64,000 bases of DNA from NCBI GenBank assembly GCA_034509425.1, contig JAVTVJ010000011.1:1860001-1924000 (forward strand), in the 5' to 3' direction. The DNA is from Eopsaltria australis (Eukaryota > Chordata > Aves > Passeriformes > Petroicidae). The notes beneath the pieces were generated by a model that was not told the origin of the DNA, ran no database searches, and saw only the letters and a program-made list of their open reading frames with translations. Made by a program: the position numbers and the translations under genes. Below are positions 49,926-62,171 of the stretch, one piece after another; positions within the stretch are counted from its first letter, which is position 1, and every line of letters begins with the position of its first letter.

Positions 49926-50878
49926 GTATGGTTTCTCCAGAAGATGTATGATGTAGGATAATGGAAAGATAGCACAGGATATGTGTGGGTGTTACATATG
50001 GCACAGGAGTGTATGTGCAGGGCTAGAGCATTTAGAGTTTGCTGCACTGTATTTAACAACAACCACAAAAAATAAAAGCCTTTCTGCATTAATGACCTGG
50101 TAACAGTAGCTTTGGCTCTGTGCCCTTGTTCTCTACTGTGCTTGACTTTCAGAACTGGAGTAAAGGGAATGCAGTCCCCATCTTCACCAGAATTTGCTTT
50201 TGGAAGCTATTTTAAAGGCCTGGTTGATGTACCAGCAAGACTGGGGAATATTCAAGTGATGTAGCATATGTTCATGGTGTCACTAACTCTCCCAGTGAAA
50301 TCAAAATCCTTGTGATCACTTAGTAATTTTTTTGTGCTTGAATCAACTGCTAAGATGAGGAAGTTGTACAAGACTTGCAGCTATATTTTTTGAAATAATG
50401 TGCATTTTACAATTTCCTTGGACAATAAATACTCAACAAGACTTTCCAATGCTTTTCTAGAACAAGCTGTACAAATATTTACAAAACATGTCAAAATGAG
50501 AATTACTTTAAAACATTTCTGCAGACCATGGCAGGAAAGTCAGTGGCCGAGATGCAGATGTTTGATGCTGTAGGGTACCCAAGACATCAACAGAGGGCTG
50601 GAAGATGTAGCAAACAGAAAAGACCTGTTGTTGACCTAAACTCTTTTGAAGAGTAGTCAGGGTACTTTATATTTACTTTTGTGGTAGGTGCTTGTTTTTA
50701 GGCCACAAAATTCCACTTCTGGGTTAAGCTGATGTGAATTGTCTCACCAATCCACATCTCACAGAGACTGTGTCAATAATAGCTTGCAGAAATCTTACCC
50801 TGACCTCACTCTACTCAGCTTGTCCTCTCCTCTATGCATTGTGCTCACTAGACCTGCACCTCTGGCTCCAACTTCAGT
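49926..50878. other. Non-coding DNA, possible 3' UTR of the minus-strand candidate
   Basis: If the minus-strand exon at 50,879-51,135 is real, its 3' UTR would extend into this stretch. No AATAAA is seen on the minus strand within the first several hundred bases; a variant TATAAA-type signal occurs near 50,667. No repeat recognised. Confidence 0.35.
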
Positions 50879-51135
50879 TTAAGCTTGTGTTTCCATCTCC
50901 CTGTTCAGTTTCTTTCCTTTGCTAAAGTAGGCAGATTGTAAGAAGTCATCTGAGTTCTTGAAAAACTCTTGTGGGAGTTCTGGAGGAATACCGGAATAGC
51001 TGGAGGGTTTATTACTTTCCAATCGAATCTTGGCTACTCTGCCTGGTTTGTGTATGAAAATCTTACTCAGGTTATACATCATCCTGATGTACTTTTTTTG
51101 TTCACACAAGACAAAATATCGTGTCAGTACCTCAT
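50879..51135 (-). other. Candidate terminal coding exon, unidentified
   Basis: On the minus strand an acceptor (GGCTTTTCAG) is followed by 257 bases open to a TAA stop: 84 codons plus the stop, entered in phase 1. The composition is unusually protein-like for this window. It begins EVLTRYFVLCEQKKYIRMM, continues through a Pro/Ser-rich KPSSYSGIPPELPQEFF stretch with charged and aromatic residues well mixed, and ends REMETQA. I do not recognise the family. A possible preceding exon at 51,825-51,900 ends in the matching phase at a consensus donor (GTGAGTC) and would join as NEF-N-EVL, with a 689-base intron, but its own acceptor lacks a pyrimidine tract. Alternatives are a pseudogene fragment or a chance frame. 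Confidence 0.3.
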
Positions 51136-54087
51136 CTGAAAAGCCTGAGCTTTTCTATTGACTGGCCAAACCTTATAAAAGCGAGCAGGAATGTTAGCTG
51201 ACCTAGAGAGCTGTGTGCAGCTACAATCTGCAGCTGCTCTGGGGGTTTTGTAGTGAGAGAAACTGCTCTGCATTACAATGAATGACTGGGAGCATGATAT
51301 TTCATTAAGCAGGTATAGTACACCTGTGCACTCTTTTATTTCAAACTATAGAGTAGAATCTGAGCAGGTAAATAAAACAAAGCTAAATGTAAGCTTTTCT
51401 TGGCCTGATGTGGTCTGTCTGGATCCCTGCCTAAGCATCTCCTGTTCAATACAGAAAAGAGGCCTGGGCACCCATCCTGGGTCCAAAACATAATCCTTTT
51501 GTTTATGTTGGGATACGCCCAAATCTTACCTTACAATGTAGGTTTAAGCTTTTTCTTCTGCTTGCAACTCCAGATAATATGGGTAATTTAGTGGGTTCAG
51601 GCTTTTTGAGAAGTATGCCCCTGTATATTTATTTTTGTCACAACAATGTTGCATTTTGCTAAGTAAATGTTACAAGACTGCTCAGTCTGCTTTTTGTGAC
51701 TATGAGGATGCAAAAGGAACCATAAGTCTTTGCAAAGTGAATATTCTGTGGATTTCCCAATTGCTTCTTGTACCAACTAGCTCAGCTCGTCATTTTCTCA
51801 GAGGAGACACAGTGTGTGACTCACTGAACTCATTCACAACATTTTCTATTGACTCGCACCTTTGCAAATTGTATGAAAATTCATGCAGTGTCAGAACTAG
51901 CTAGTGATTCTTAATGCTGCCTGTACAACTCCATTTCACATTTTATAAATTGATTTAAGATTCCAGAGAGATTCAAGTGAAAAAGCTACTAAGCTAGTCT
52001 TTTCTTAAAAAATGTAAAATTGCTGATAAAGCTTTTCTCTTTCCAAATACATGAACATATATATGAAGAATTTCCTTGCTCTTTTAAAATAATGCAAAAC
52101 TCTGCAGTTATTTGATAAAATTCTTTGCAGTTAATGTTGTTGAAAATGAAATGTTGAAAATATGATCTGGTTGACACCATAATTATTTTCAAATTGTATT
52201 CACCATGGCTATGTTGACATCTGCTGTTCTTTCTTTTCCAGCTGACATTCTTCCCTCTGTTCACAAAGGGAAGACATTAGTCATACTTTATAAACAGGTT
52301 TTAAATATACAATTTGCAGTGCACTTTTTGTTGACAAAACTAAGATTTTATTTATGTGAAATGCATCAAAATATCTGGAAAACAGTTGAGTTTTTTAAAG
52401 GACAAAGTTTTTTAGAATTTCCCTATCTGAAAGAAAACAAAATTAAAAGATTACATGTTTTCAAATGGAGAAAATTTGGTGTATGTAATATTCAAAGAAA
52501 ACATCATAGAAACTTTTAGAATTGAACATTTTCAACAGTAATATTTAAGAAAAAAATGTTGGTAATCTTCCTGTAAATTCTCTTCCTGGATGAGAATGTT
52601 GGGTTTTTTAAGTGTTGTGTAGTATTTCATTACAAATGAATTTATATGTTGTTGTTTTATGAAAAGAAAATTTTCTGAACCCATTTTTTTTGAGTTCTCT
52701 GCTTTGATTTGGGCTCATCCCATTCTCAAATAGCAGTCAGAAGAATTAATTAAGTCAAAGCTATTTCTCATTGTATTGTCCTGCATCCTAAACTGTGTGG
52801 TTAGGGCCGAGGTAAGGGAGATTTCTGTAGGTACAAGAGGGCAAGTTGACATCATCAAGAGCAAACTTTGACATTGCAATTGTCAGTGCAGTATTTTTAC
52901 TTGAGTTGTGCATATCAGGCAGCATCCTTCCTACAGTGCAGCCTGCAGGTGCCACACAATGGGCTTATTGGATGAATTAATAATGTCTGCTTTTGATATA
53001 TCCTGCATGTTTTTGAACTTGTATTAGAGCTGTCTGAGGTGTCTCACTGTGTCAGCAACATGGTCTTCTCGTTCAGTTAGATTTTTGATAGATATAACTA
53101 CTCATGATCGACTGTGTAACTTTTACAGTGCAAATTCTCCTCCCCCTCTCCACCTCTTTATCTTAAGAAAGAAGGTGAAAATATTTAGGGGCTGTTGTTT
53201 ATGATGTTCTTGCTTTAAATTGGTACTCCTGTTCTCATTCACCTAACATAAAGTGAAATATCAGAATGCTGAGTAGTTCTTCTTAGTGGGTTGTTTTGGG
53301 GAATTGACTGAATGCAAAATGTGAACACAATTAACAACTTGGGGTTGTAGCAATGCTAAATATATTATTTTAAAGGAAAATTAACTCCTAGAATATAATC
53401 TCATATACCAAGGGTTGGCTACAAATGAATCATTTATGTTGATTTACACTCTATTCCCTCTCCTTGAGGCTGCATAAAAAACTGTTCTGGCCTCTAAATG
53501 AGGGCACTGCAAAGTATTAATAATAAAGGAGGGGGAGGGAGGGAGATAAGTGTCTTGTTTCAAAAGATTGTTATAATGACTTTTTGAGAGAAAGGAAAAG
53601 CAATACCAGCCAGTTAATGAAAAGGAAAACAAAAAACTTTCCATAAGCAGCAGTGGACAACCTGAAGGAAAAACAAAGAAGGCTGACATTTTCAATGTGT
53701 ATTTTTCAGGGAGATGTCACTGGAGGAAAACTCGAAATTCACAGCATATACCAAGCATGATATATTGAACAGCAGTCCTCCCTGCCTAGCCTCCTGTTTC
53801 TATATTTACCATTACAAATTGAAACCTGGCTTCTGCTTATGTTGCTATCTCTAAAACTTAAAATGGCTTGAAATCAGATAACAGTGACCAGAATAATCTA
53901 AATAACAGTGTTTCCTATTCTGAGCCACCATCAGGCTTTTTTTTTTTTTCCCCTGCCATTGTTTGCCTCACTATTTTGCTGAGCACGTGTCTTAACTTAT
54001 CTCAGAAGCCCAGAGAGTAAGAGGGACAGGCACTGAGAACAGAGGAGGCTGGACAGCACGGAGGGCTGGGTGTAACCCCATCACACC
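51136..54087. other. Non-coding DNA (intron-like if the minus-strand candidate is real)
   Basis: AT-rich, no transposon recognised. It includes a purine-rich GGAGGGGGAGGGAGGGAG patch near 53,527 and a good minus-strand acceptor-like site at 53,655 (TTTTTCCTTCAG) without a matching donor. Other frames are low in complexity. Confidence 0.45.
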
Positions 54088-54344
54088 ATGCCAGAGAAAG
54101 CTTTCTGCACTGGCTGTAGCCAAAGAGGGAGGAAATACAGGTTGATTCATGATGGAAACTTTTCAACTGGCACGGGTTTGTGGGACCTACACAGTGATTG
54201 TGGTCTTGATCGAGATGCTACTACATTACTTAAAAAAGAAATAGAGGTCCTGATAGAATTTCAGGATGAGAGAAATATACCTAATGTATCAGAGGCAGTC
54301 AATTCTCTGCTGTGACTTTTGTCTTATATTCAGTTTGGAATAAA
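54088..54344 (+). other. Small ORF with good Kozak and nearby AATAAA
   Basis: A 75-codon frame starts at an ATG in favourable context (CACACCATGCC). It opens MPEKAFCTGCSQRGRKYR and then becomes acidic and coiled-coil-like (LLKKEIEVLIEFQDE) before a TGA. A canonical polyadenylation signal (AATAAA, 54,339-54,344) follows the stop by 23 bases. The upstream 100 bases are less AT-rich and contain an E-box (CACGTG near 53,986). No family is recognised. It could be a small transcript's last exon, a retrocopy fragment or chance. Confidence 0.15.
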
Positions 54345-56387
54345 TAGATGGAGATCTTGCTGCTGCTGTAACTTGACATTTTCAGTGCATTGAAATTTCT
54401 GTAGAAAAAAAGCATGAACTGCAACATCTGCCACCTTGCAGAGACCAAGTGATTGAGAACCTTGCAGTGCCTTGCCAGATAGATCCTGATGCATCACTGA
54501 TGCTTTTTCCATTATAACAGATAGCCACTATCAGAAATGATACACAACCAAGAGGCAGCATTTCATGTGCTGGATAAATGTGTTTCTTTTGCAGGATGTG
54601 GTACTGGTTATTTAGTAAATAGACACAGGCAGTCCTTTTTTCCTAGCCACATTCGAACTTTTTTGAAGAGGAATTTTAAATTTTTCTCTTAGATTATAAC
54701 TTACCCAAAGGGTGACAGAATAACATACATATTAATGTTGTTCTTATGGAAATATATTAATATAAACTGATATCCTCAAAATGCAACTGAAGCTGTTAGA
54801 TGTCACCTTAATTGTTTCAATAAGGCTCTGCATACCCTGCTGCTGGGAAATAATCATGCTGTAAAGCTTTCAAAGAGATTACTTCAGTAATGTGTTAAGA
54901 AGTAAATCAAAGCACAGTTTTTATCTGCTGCATGCTAGAGGAATTGTTATTTGAACATTTATAGCTTTTAGATTGTGAAAATTTTAATGACAGCGATTGT
55001 CATCTTGTATCTAAGAGGTTTTCTATCAAAGGAAGACTTTTTCTGAAGTGAATAGATTTGATGCAGCCATTGCAGAAATAGGCAGGAAAATACGTCCTGT
55101 GGTTCAGAAGGTCTGTGACTGAATGGACACAAAAAGTTAAACTAAACTAAGCATGGAATAGAATTATGCTAGTCTTGAGGATTAAACAGCCCCTCACTCC
55201 TGCCCACTGAAAGCCACAACAACCCGTCCAAAGTTACCCCCAGAAATAAAATTAGAAATAAAATTATTGCTTCAAATTCTGTCAACAATTTAAGAAAAAA
55301 AATTTAGGTTAGCAGTAACTACGGAAATGAGTCTGTCTGGCTTCCTCCTACTTTAGGGCTTCAGGATAAAGACAGGGAAGTGAAGACACACAGCACAACA
55401 GATTAGATGACTGGGAGACTTGTCACTTGCCCATTGCCAATACTAAAATTCTCCTTTCGACCAAAGACAAGACACCATCTAGTGTCTTCCATCAGAAACC
55501 TTTTTTGAGGGAATTTTGAGGAACTTTACTGCAGATTAGTCACTCTTATTACATAGGGGAGCAAATGAGAAAATCAACATCAATTGTTTTCCTTTCTATA
55601 TACTATATTGATCTTCTCTGTAGTTTTATTTCTTTGTGCTCTGCATTGCACCGTACAAAAAAAGGCTGATGAGACTGAGAGTGGGGGTCGGGAGGCGAGT
55701 AAGAGAGATTGGAGGTGGCATTCAGATATGTGAGTCATGAATGCAGAGAAATATAGTGAAGAGTTCATCATGAATAACTTGAGCTATGTGACTCCATAAA
55801 ATTTTAAGTTACAGCTTAACTTAAATGATGTATTCACATGCCTATATGATTCCACATAAGCTTCCACACCTGCCATAGATCTATATGCAGCCCTAGATGC
55901 AGGTTGATTACTGATGTATTGGGTGTGCTTTTTAAATTTCAGGACAAAATGCCTCTGTTATATGCAGTGGAATGAAAATGCATGTGTTTCCACTTACCAG
56001 AGGTGGCAGCCAGCTTTGTGCAAAAAGGTCTTTATTTAACCACTGAAAAGCTATACCACTGTCATAAATCTCTTTGAAATGGTATTGTATTAATTTCTGA
56101 TAATATCCAGCATAATATAATTGTGTTCACTTTATGCCGCCTTAGCCCTTTTTTGTATTATGCAATAAGAAAGTTCAATATTCACAGGAAGTCTTTATGT
56201 TGCTCAATGTAAAAGTCTTGCTCTCAAGAGATTAATGATGGTTGCTTGATTCTCCTTAGGCTTCCCTCCCTGCAGCACTACACTTTCACATATTCCCCCA
56301 GCTTTTCCTTCCTTTGTCTAATATGATATCTATATCAAAAACAGAGGCAGCAGATAGATTTCTCTATTCTTCATATTGCAGGAGAAA
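54345..56387. other. Non-coding DNA
   Basis: AT-rich; a direct repeat AGAAATAAAATT occurs twice at about 55,242-55,266. Nothing else recognised. Confidence 0.55.
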
Positions 56388-56534
56388 TTTCCTTTCCTTT
56401 CCTTTCCTTTCCTTTCCTTTCCTTTCCCTTTCCTTTCCTTTCCTTTCCTTTCCTTTCCTTTCCTTTCCTTTCCTTTCCTTTCCTTTCCTTTCCTTTCCTT
56501 TCCTTTCCTTTCCTTTCCTTTCCTTTCCTTTCCT
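56388..56534 (+). repeat. (CCTTT)n pentanucleotide microsatellite
   Basis: Nearly 29 units of CCTTT on the plus strand (AAAGG on the minus) with a single interruption, an extra C near 56,428. The array is a pure pyrimidine/purine mirror-type tract, so triplex formation is possible. Because the unit is five bases, all six frames stay open and give apparent repeat proteins (SFPFL repeats on plus, RKGKE repeats on minus); these are artefacts. High purity over about 147 bases indicates a young, probably polymorphic locus. A TCCTCCTCCCTCC stretch follows. Confidence 0.97.
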
Positions 56535-59500
56535 CCTCCCTCCATCCTTTTTTTAAAATTTTCTCTGTGCTTGACAGTCCTTTTTATTGCAGGAGGCAGC
56601 TCCCTGTTTCCCCAATACATTTAAAAAACTTCTTGAAGAAGAAAAATATGCTCAGAATAGATTCTAGCTATTCTTTAATATCTAATTTACTCAGTTTAAA
56701 GAATTACATCCCTTTTCTGTTTGACCTGGAGATGCTACAAAGAAAACTGTGTTCTGCAGTATTTGTAACTCTGATGAGTGAATTATATAAACAGAAGAGG
56801 AAGAGGGGGGACCTTGACATTTTTAATGGTTTGGGGGAATAAGGTATCTCTCAGAGCTGCTGTAGACATTTCATCTTTTTTTTCCTTCTTTCTTCTTCCA
56901 GGGAAGGTTTATAACTTTAAAACCTTGTTGACCAATGTTGAAACAGTGATGTAACAGGCTAGAAGTTGAAGGGTGTCATGACTTCTACAGAAAGTCTGAA
57001 GTTTGGTCTTCTCCAGGCCTTTTCTATACAGCTGACAAGTAGTTCACATTTTGATATAGTTTTTCCATATGCTTTTTTTTTTTTGGCTTTTAACCTGATT
57101 TTTTATTTGACATTGAGCCGTTTCTTATACATACCTCTTCAAATGCCAGGATTTCACCTTTGACAGTGACAAAGGAAGCAGATTCACCAACTTAGATCAA
57201 TATATCAAGGTGTTTAAAATATGTCTGACTACACCTATGACTGTTAGTGATAGTTGCAGGATTCTGGCAGTGACATTTTACGATGACTTTACAACAATAC
57301 TGAAAATAATGTCACCTAAAGAGAAAGTCAGGGATAAGGTTGTCAGGTTGCTTGGGAAAGGAGAAGTAGAGAAAAGATCATGTAATAGAAATTATTACAA
57401 ACATCTCTGAAATTACCCAGTTGATAAAGACATAAAGACTGTGTCTGAACCTAAAAATTGTTGATTAAGGGATTCATACCTTTGTGCTGTAATAAACTGA
57501 TAAGGTTTAGAACCGCATGTCGTATTTTTAAAAGCAGGGTAAACTTAATTCTCCCACAAAAATTATTGAAGGGAAATCAGTCAAGATATTCCTTTACAAG
57601 ACAATCAAGTCCTGAGACTCCTGAGCAATTCAGGGATGACTCTATGTCAGGATTCTGCATGTGACCAGTGGAGATACTGAAACAGTAGGAGGGCATTACA
57701 AAGAAGAAATCGGTACTACGTTTGATACACCCTTGCCCAGTCTATATCCATTCTTCACTGGAGCAGTAGGGCTTGAGGACATGTCAAGACCTATACAGGG
57801 ACCACATCCACTGCTCCCCTAGATGTCTTGGGAAGGTGGTATATATCTTATGGTAATGTAAAAACTTACATGGCTAAGAAGAATATCAGAATGATCTTAT
57901 TCACATCAGAAATGTTCCTTATAAAAATGTATTTAGATGAGTTTGAATTTCTATGTTGAAATAGAAATTGCAGAGAGGAGAATTAAAAGGAAGAGCTGGA
58001 TACAGTATCTGAGGCTTGTCAACCAAGTAAAGCAGAGACAGAGCAAATAGGATGTGATGTAGTCAAAAAACAAAAAGCTACAGGAATGAATGTGAAATGG
58101 CCTACAACAGATCCTGTATAGATGCTATACAATGTTGCATTGGCAGAACTGAAGGAATAGAGGATTCTGAATGTATTTTACCTTAAAATTGTTAACTTCA
58201 TCATGCTCTGTCTTTGGAATTAGATCCCATGCACATCTATCCATCTTTTCTTTCTCCACCAACTTCTTATGAATACCCTTTTCACAGGTGGCTCAATCTG
58301 GTCCATGTCCTCTATCTATCTGACCTTTTATAGTTCTGCAAGCCTGAATGACCAGTTTTATGGTATTTAGAGGAGCTGTTTGACCTGGTGTCAGACTAGC
58401 CTTTTATGTATAGCCTGGATCACTGAATGTAAGAGGTGAAACTGGATGGTCAATTTACATCTCTTTCCTGGGAGACTGCTTTGACTACAGGGTTTTAACA
58501 CTAGAAACACATTTAAATTGAAAGGAATGAATTTTATGTATCTTTTCCCCAGATACCTGCAGTTAGCATTAACCATGCTCAGAGCACATTGACTACACTC
58601 AGAATCCCATGGTCTCTGATACAAGGAAATCTCATTAATGATTTTTGAATTTATATTGGAACAAGATTAAAGCTGCATGCTGTGGTCAGTTAAGATGATT
58701 GGATCAGTACCAGAATTTCACATGCCTAAGTAACTTTGAGTTGAAAATATGACATGACAAAAGGGATTGAAACTGATGGATTGAGGTTTTATGGGTTATT
58801 CTATGACAATTAAGCACTTAAAAATGAGCTAACATAAAATATGTACCTCTTCATCTTTGTTAAGCTCACTTCAGAAAGCCCTAGAAAAGACCATATTCAA
58901 AAGTAGATGGATATTGATCCAGTCTGAAAAGAGGGTTCATAAGTTCCCAAGGAAGGAGAACAGATTAGGGTCATGTCAGAAAACATTTGTGATTTACTCA
59001 AGAAGCACATGCAAGGAGATGAAGGGAAGAACAGTCACAGAAAGAGTCACATGAAGTTTTAGCTGGCAAGAATTTGTCAACTGATGTTTAGAAGAGTATT
59101 GTGAGGACTAGACAAGTGACCCTCTGTGTTTCTAGCCAGAATGGCTTTTGGGTTTCCAATTAATGCAGTTAACAATGTGATAAATCTGCCAGAAAGGTAC
59201 GCTACTAATTCCTCTGAGTTCTATGATTTTTGGATAGGTGACTCTGCTCATCAAACATCTACAAATTACTGCTTATTCTAGTGTTTCATGTTGGTATTTT
59301 CACAATCCCTTGTCATGAAGGCAAAGCAGGGTGCATGGGAGAGAGACATTTAAGAGGATCATGGTACCATGGCTCCTGGAACTCTGGTATGATCTCATAT
59401 TGGCAACGAAAATGTCAGATATTGGTAGAATTTCAAATGCAGTTGAAAGTTCCAAACATGAAGCCATGTCTACTGTCTGAAGAGCATATTTCTGCACACA

Positions 59501-62100
59501 CCCAGTTAAGGTCCGGATTACTGTCAGTGAAGATATCAAAGGACATACCTTTTGATATTTTGCTTGGAAGTTATAATACACCATGAGCCAGAAATCAGTT
59601 CCTATCCTCACTAAAAACACAGACAGCTGGCTGTAGGAATGTAGCTGAGAGTATCAGTGAAAATACACAAGGTATAGGAAAACACAAAGGGAGGGAAGGT
59701 TAACATCCTCTCCCTCTGTTACAGACAAAAATGAAAGCCATTTTCCTCAGGTCATGATCCCAGTGCCTGTAAGCTGACGTAACTCAGAACAAGCAGGACC
59801 TCCACCCATTTCCACAAGGAAAGCAGCAGGTACATTGGTCAACTTGGAATAAGTGCTCTGTGACCATGAAAGATGACATGAAAGATATCATTAGTGAGAA
59901 ACTAGGTATGAGTGTGTTGTGTAATACGATGTACTTGAATTTGGGGAGACAGAATCAAAAGAAGCAATACAAGCACTTAACCTCCATCAATCCATCCATT
60001 TAGAAAGAGTATTGTCAAACATATGATCCTTGAAAGAAAATCCCTGTGGAATTATGTAGACATCAGGAGAGAGCCAACAAATTCTGAGGCTTTATTTTAC
60101 CTGGAGACATCAAGTTACAAGTAGATGCAATGAAACATAGGCCTTTTGAAAGGATGGTTTGGGGCAATAAGGGCACAGGATAGAATTGAAAACTGACATT
60201 TTGAAGCTAATGTCTATTATTTTACGAAAATAGTTAATAAGAGAATACTCCGAGAAACATTTTACTTTTAGGTGCAACAAATATACTGTCAAAAATAGAA
60301 TTTGTAACCCAACTTTCTAGGATACTTACCAAGTAGCTCAGCTATTTCATCAAGTTGCAGAAGAAGTGGAAAATGAAGGATTTCTCACTAATGTGTTGTA
60401 TAAATATAATATGCTTATTAATTTATCTATTCCTTACCATTCTGCAGCTGGTGTGGAGTTAAATCAAAAGAAATGTCTGTGGGGAACCTGAAAGGAAACA
60501 ATTGTAAAACCAGGAAAGATATGACAGACATGTTTTTTTTCAAAAACCTCTCAGAAATGTGTAGGTGAACCAATTTTAATTAATGTATCTCATCTATTAT
60601 AATGAAGATAATGATTTATTTTCTAGGTCAGTGAGGCTGGGGGCAGAACTTGGGGCTGAAGGAACACCTTACAGTTAAATATTACGTCTAAAGAGGGAGA
60701 TAGAAACAAAAAGAAGCTGAGTGGAACAGCACGCATGTATTTATATGAAGGTATTTATAGGTATTATTGGTAGGGATGGGACCTTAGTCCATTCCTGTCC
60801 CTGGTTTAGCCCTGGTTTCTGTGATGTGCTCACTGAGGTTGTCTGGCTTTAGTCATGACTCCAAAAATATTCAGTTCCCCAGTCTCAAAGAGAAGGTGCT
60901 GAGAAAGTGCAGCAGTATTTTGTGTTTGCTGCTACATATATCAGGGTGCAACTGGGCAAAAAGAAGTCCACACTTGCTTGTAAGCAAAGCATAAATTTAG
61001 GAAATAATCTTCTGCAGGCTTACTATTTCGGTCCTGTTCTGTGCATATATTTTGTGTTAGGCTGAATATAGAAAGCATTTGTTTTACTAAACCTGTTTTG
61101 GGATTAATTTAGTTAATGGAGGGACAGAGAAAAGTTATCAGTAGAGTCCGCTGTATGATCTGTGATTGTTTTGCCATGGTGGGAAAACTGCTAATTATGG
61201 TTGGAGTATGGTCAAACAAAATTTTTCTCTCTTGTAAGAAGAATTGTAAGTCTTATGACCTGAGGGTGAGGTGTGAGGCAAATTACAGCGGAATGTAAAA
61301 CACAGCTTGTCCTGTATCAAGAGCCTGAGAGACACCCCAGGCCCCCATGAAACAACTGAGGTGGCACTAAAGCGACACATGGCTTCACTGAAAGGAGCCT
61401 GGAGTGAACTGAGCGTGGCTTGGGCAGGCAAGGGCAAGACACAGGGTTCAGCCTGGGAGCCGAACAGGTACTGGTTGAAATGCCAGCTAGGTCAGGCACA
61501 GGCTTCACTCAGGCTCTAGCAAGCAGTCTCAGATCAATGATAACAGGCAAGTGAGCTGAGATATTTCATACCTGTTATCTCCTAGCAGTCATATCAGATT
61601 GCCACTCTGAGGCTCATTGCTGGTTTATTGACAAGAAGTGACAAGTCACTACTTTTAGTTCCCCCACCAAACACTTTTTTAATGTAGCTGTTCATAGATC
61701 CCTGCTTTTCATAAACAAGTCTGGAAATGAACATTTCATGCTGCAGCTATCACTGGTCAAATTTCATTAATATGTTCCTATGTAGGATAAAAGTCCTTTT
61801 ACACCTTGTTTCCACACCCCAAGTATTACAGCAAATCAGAGCTCTGTACAGTTCCCTGTCATTCTAGAAATGTATCCATATGAATACAGGTTGATACAGT
61901 CTTCTAAGAAATAAATTTTTCAAACATAGTACTTACTTCTATTCTCACCTTAAGTAGGGCATAAAGCTTAGGTATTGTTTAAGCCATGGAAACTCTTCCA
62001 AATATATTGGCAGACAAATAGAGGAGCTTGTAGTTGGTTGTGCTTTGAAAAAATAGATGAACAAAAACATCCAAGAATTATGTAAAACTGTTCTCCTTAC
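56535..62100. other. Non-coding DNA
   Basis: AT-rich to average DNA. Frames at 57,210-57,410, 57,458-57,664 (+) and 59,281-59,620 (both strands) are short and unrecognised. 61,260-61,560 is a moderately GC-rich patch with overlapping open frames on both strands. No transposon recognised, though 57.2-59.7 kb might hold decayed retroelement sequence that a library search could detect. Confidence 0.5.
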
Positions 62101-62171
62101 TGAGATCCCAGAAAATACTGGCTTGTGGGTGTGATCCTTAAGGTCAAAGGTCCCCAAATCCCATGAAGCAT
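62101..62171 (-). other. Candidate small internal exon, unidentified
   Basis: On the minus strand a strong acceptor (CATTCTCCTTCATTACAG) and a strong donor (GTAAGGAG) bound a 71-base open segment, entered in phase 1 and left in phase 0. It codes 23 complete residues beginning ASWDLGTFDLKDHTHKP. It is on the same strand as the candidate terminal exon at 50.9 kb, but its exit phase (0) does not match that exon's entry phase (1), so at least one more exon would be needed between them. Short exons with good splice sites arise by chance at this scale, so confidence is low. Confidence 0.17.

Noticed and set aside
52205..52519. 104-codon plus-strand frame
   Set aside because: Lys/Phe/Leu-rich composition typical of AT-rich non-coding DNA, without supporting signals.
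56314..56624. Three overlapping frames coding repetitive SFPFL or KGKER peptides
   Set aside because: They are translations of the CCTTT microsatellite, whose 5-base unit never creates a stop codon.
59281..59620. About 100-codon frames open on both strands
   Set aside because: Mutually overlapping, no domain or splice support; low stop density explains both.
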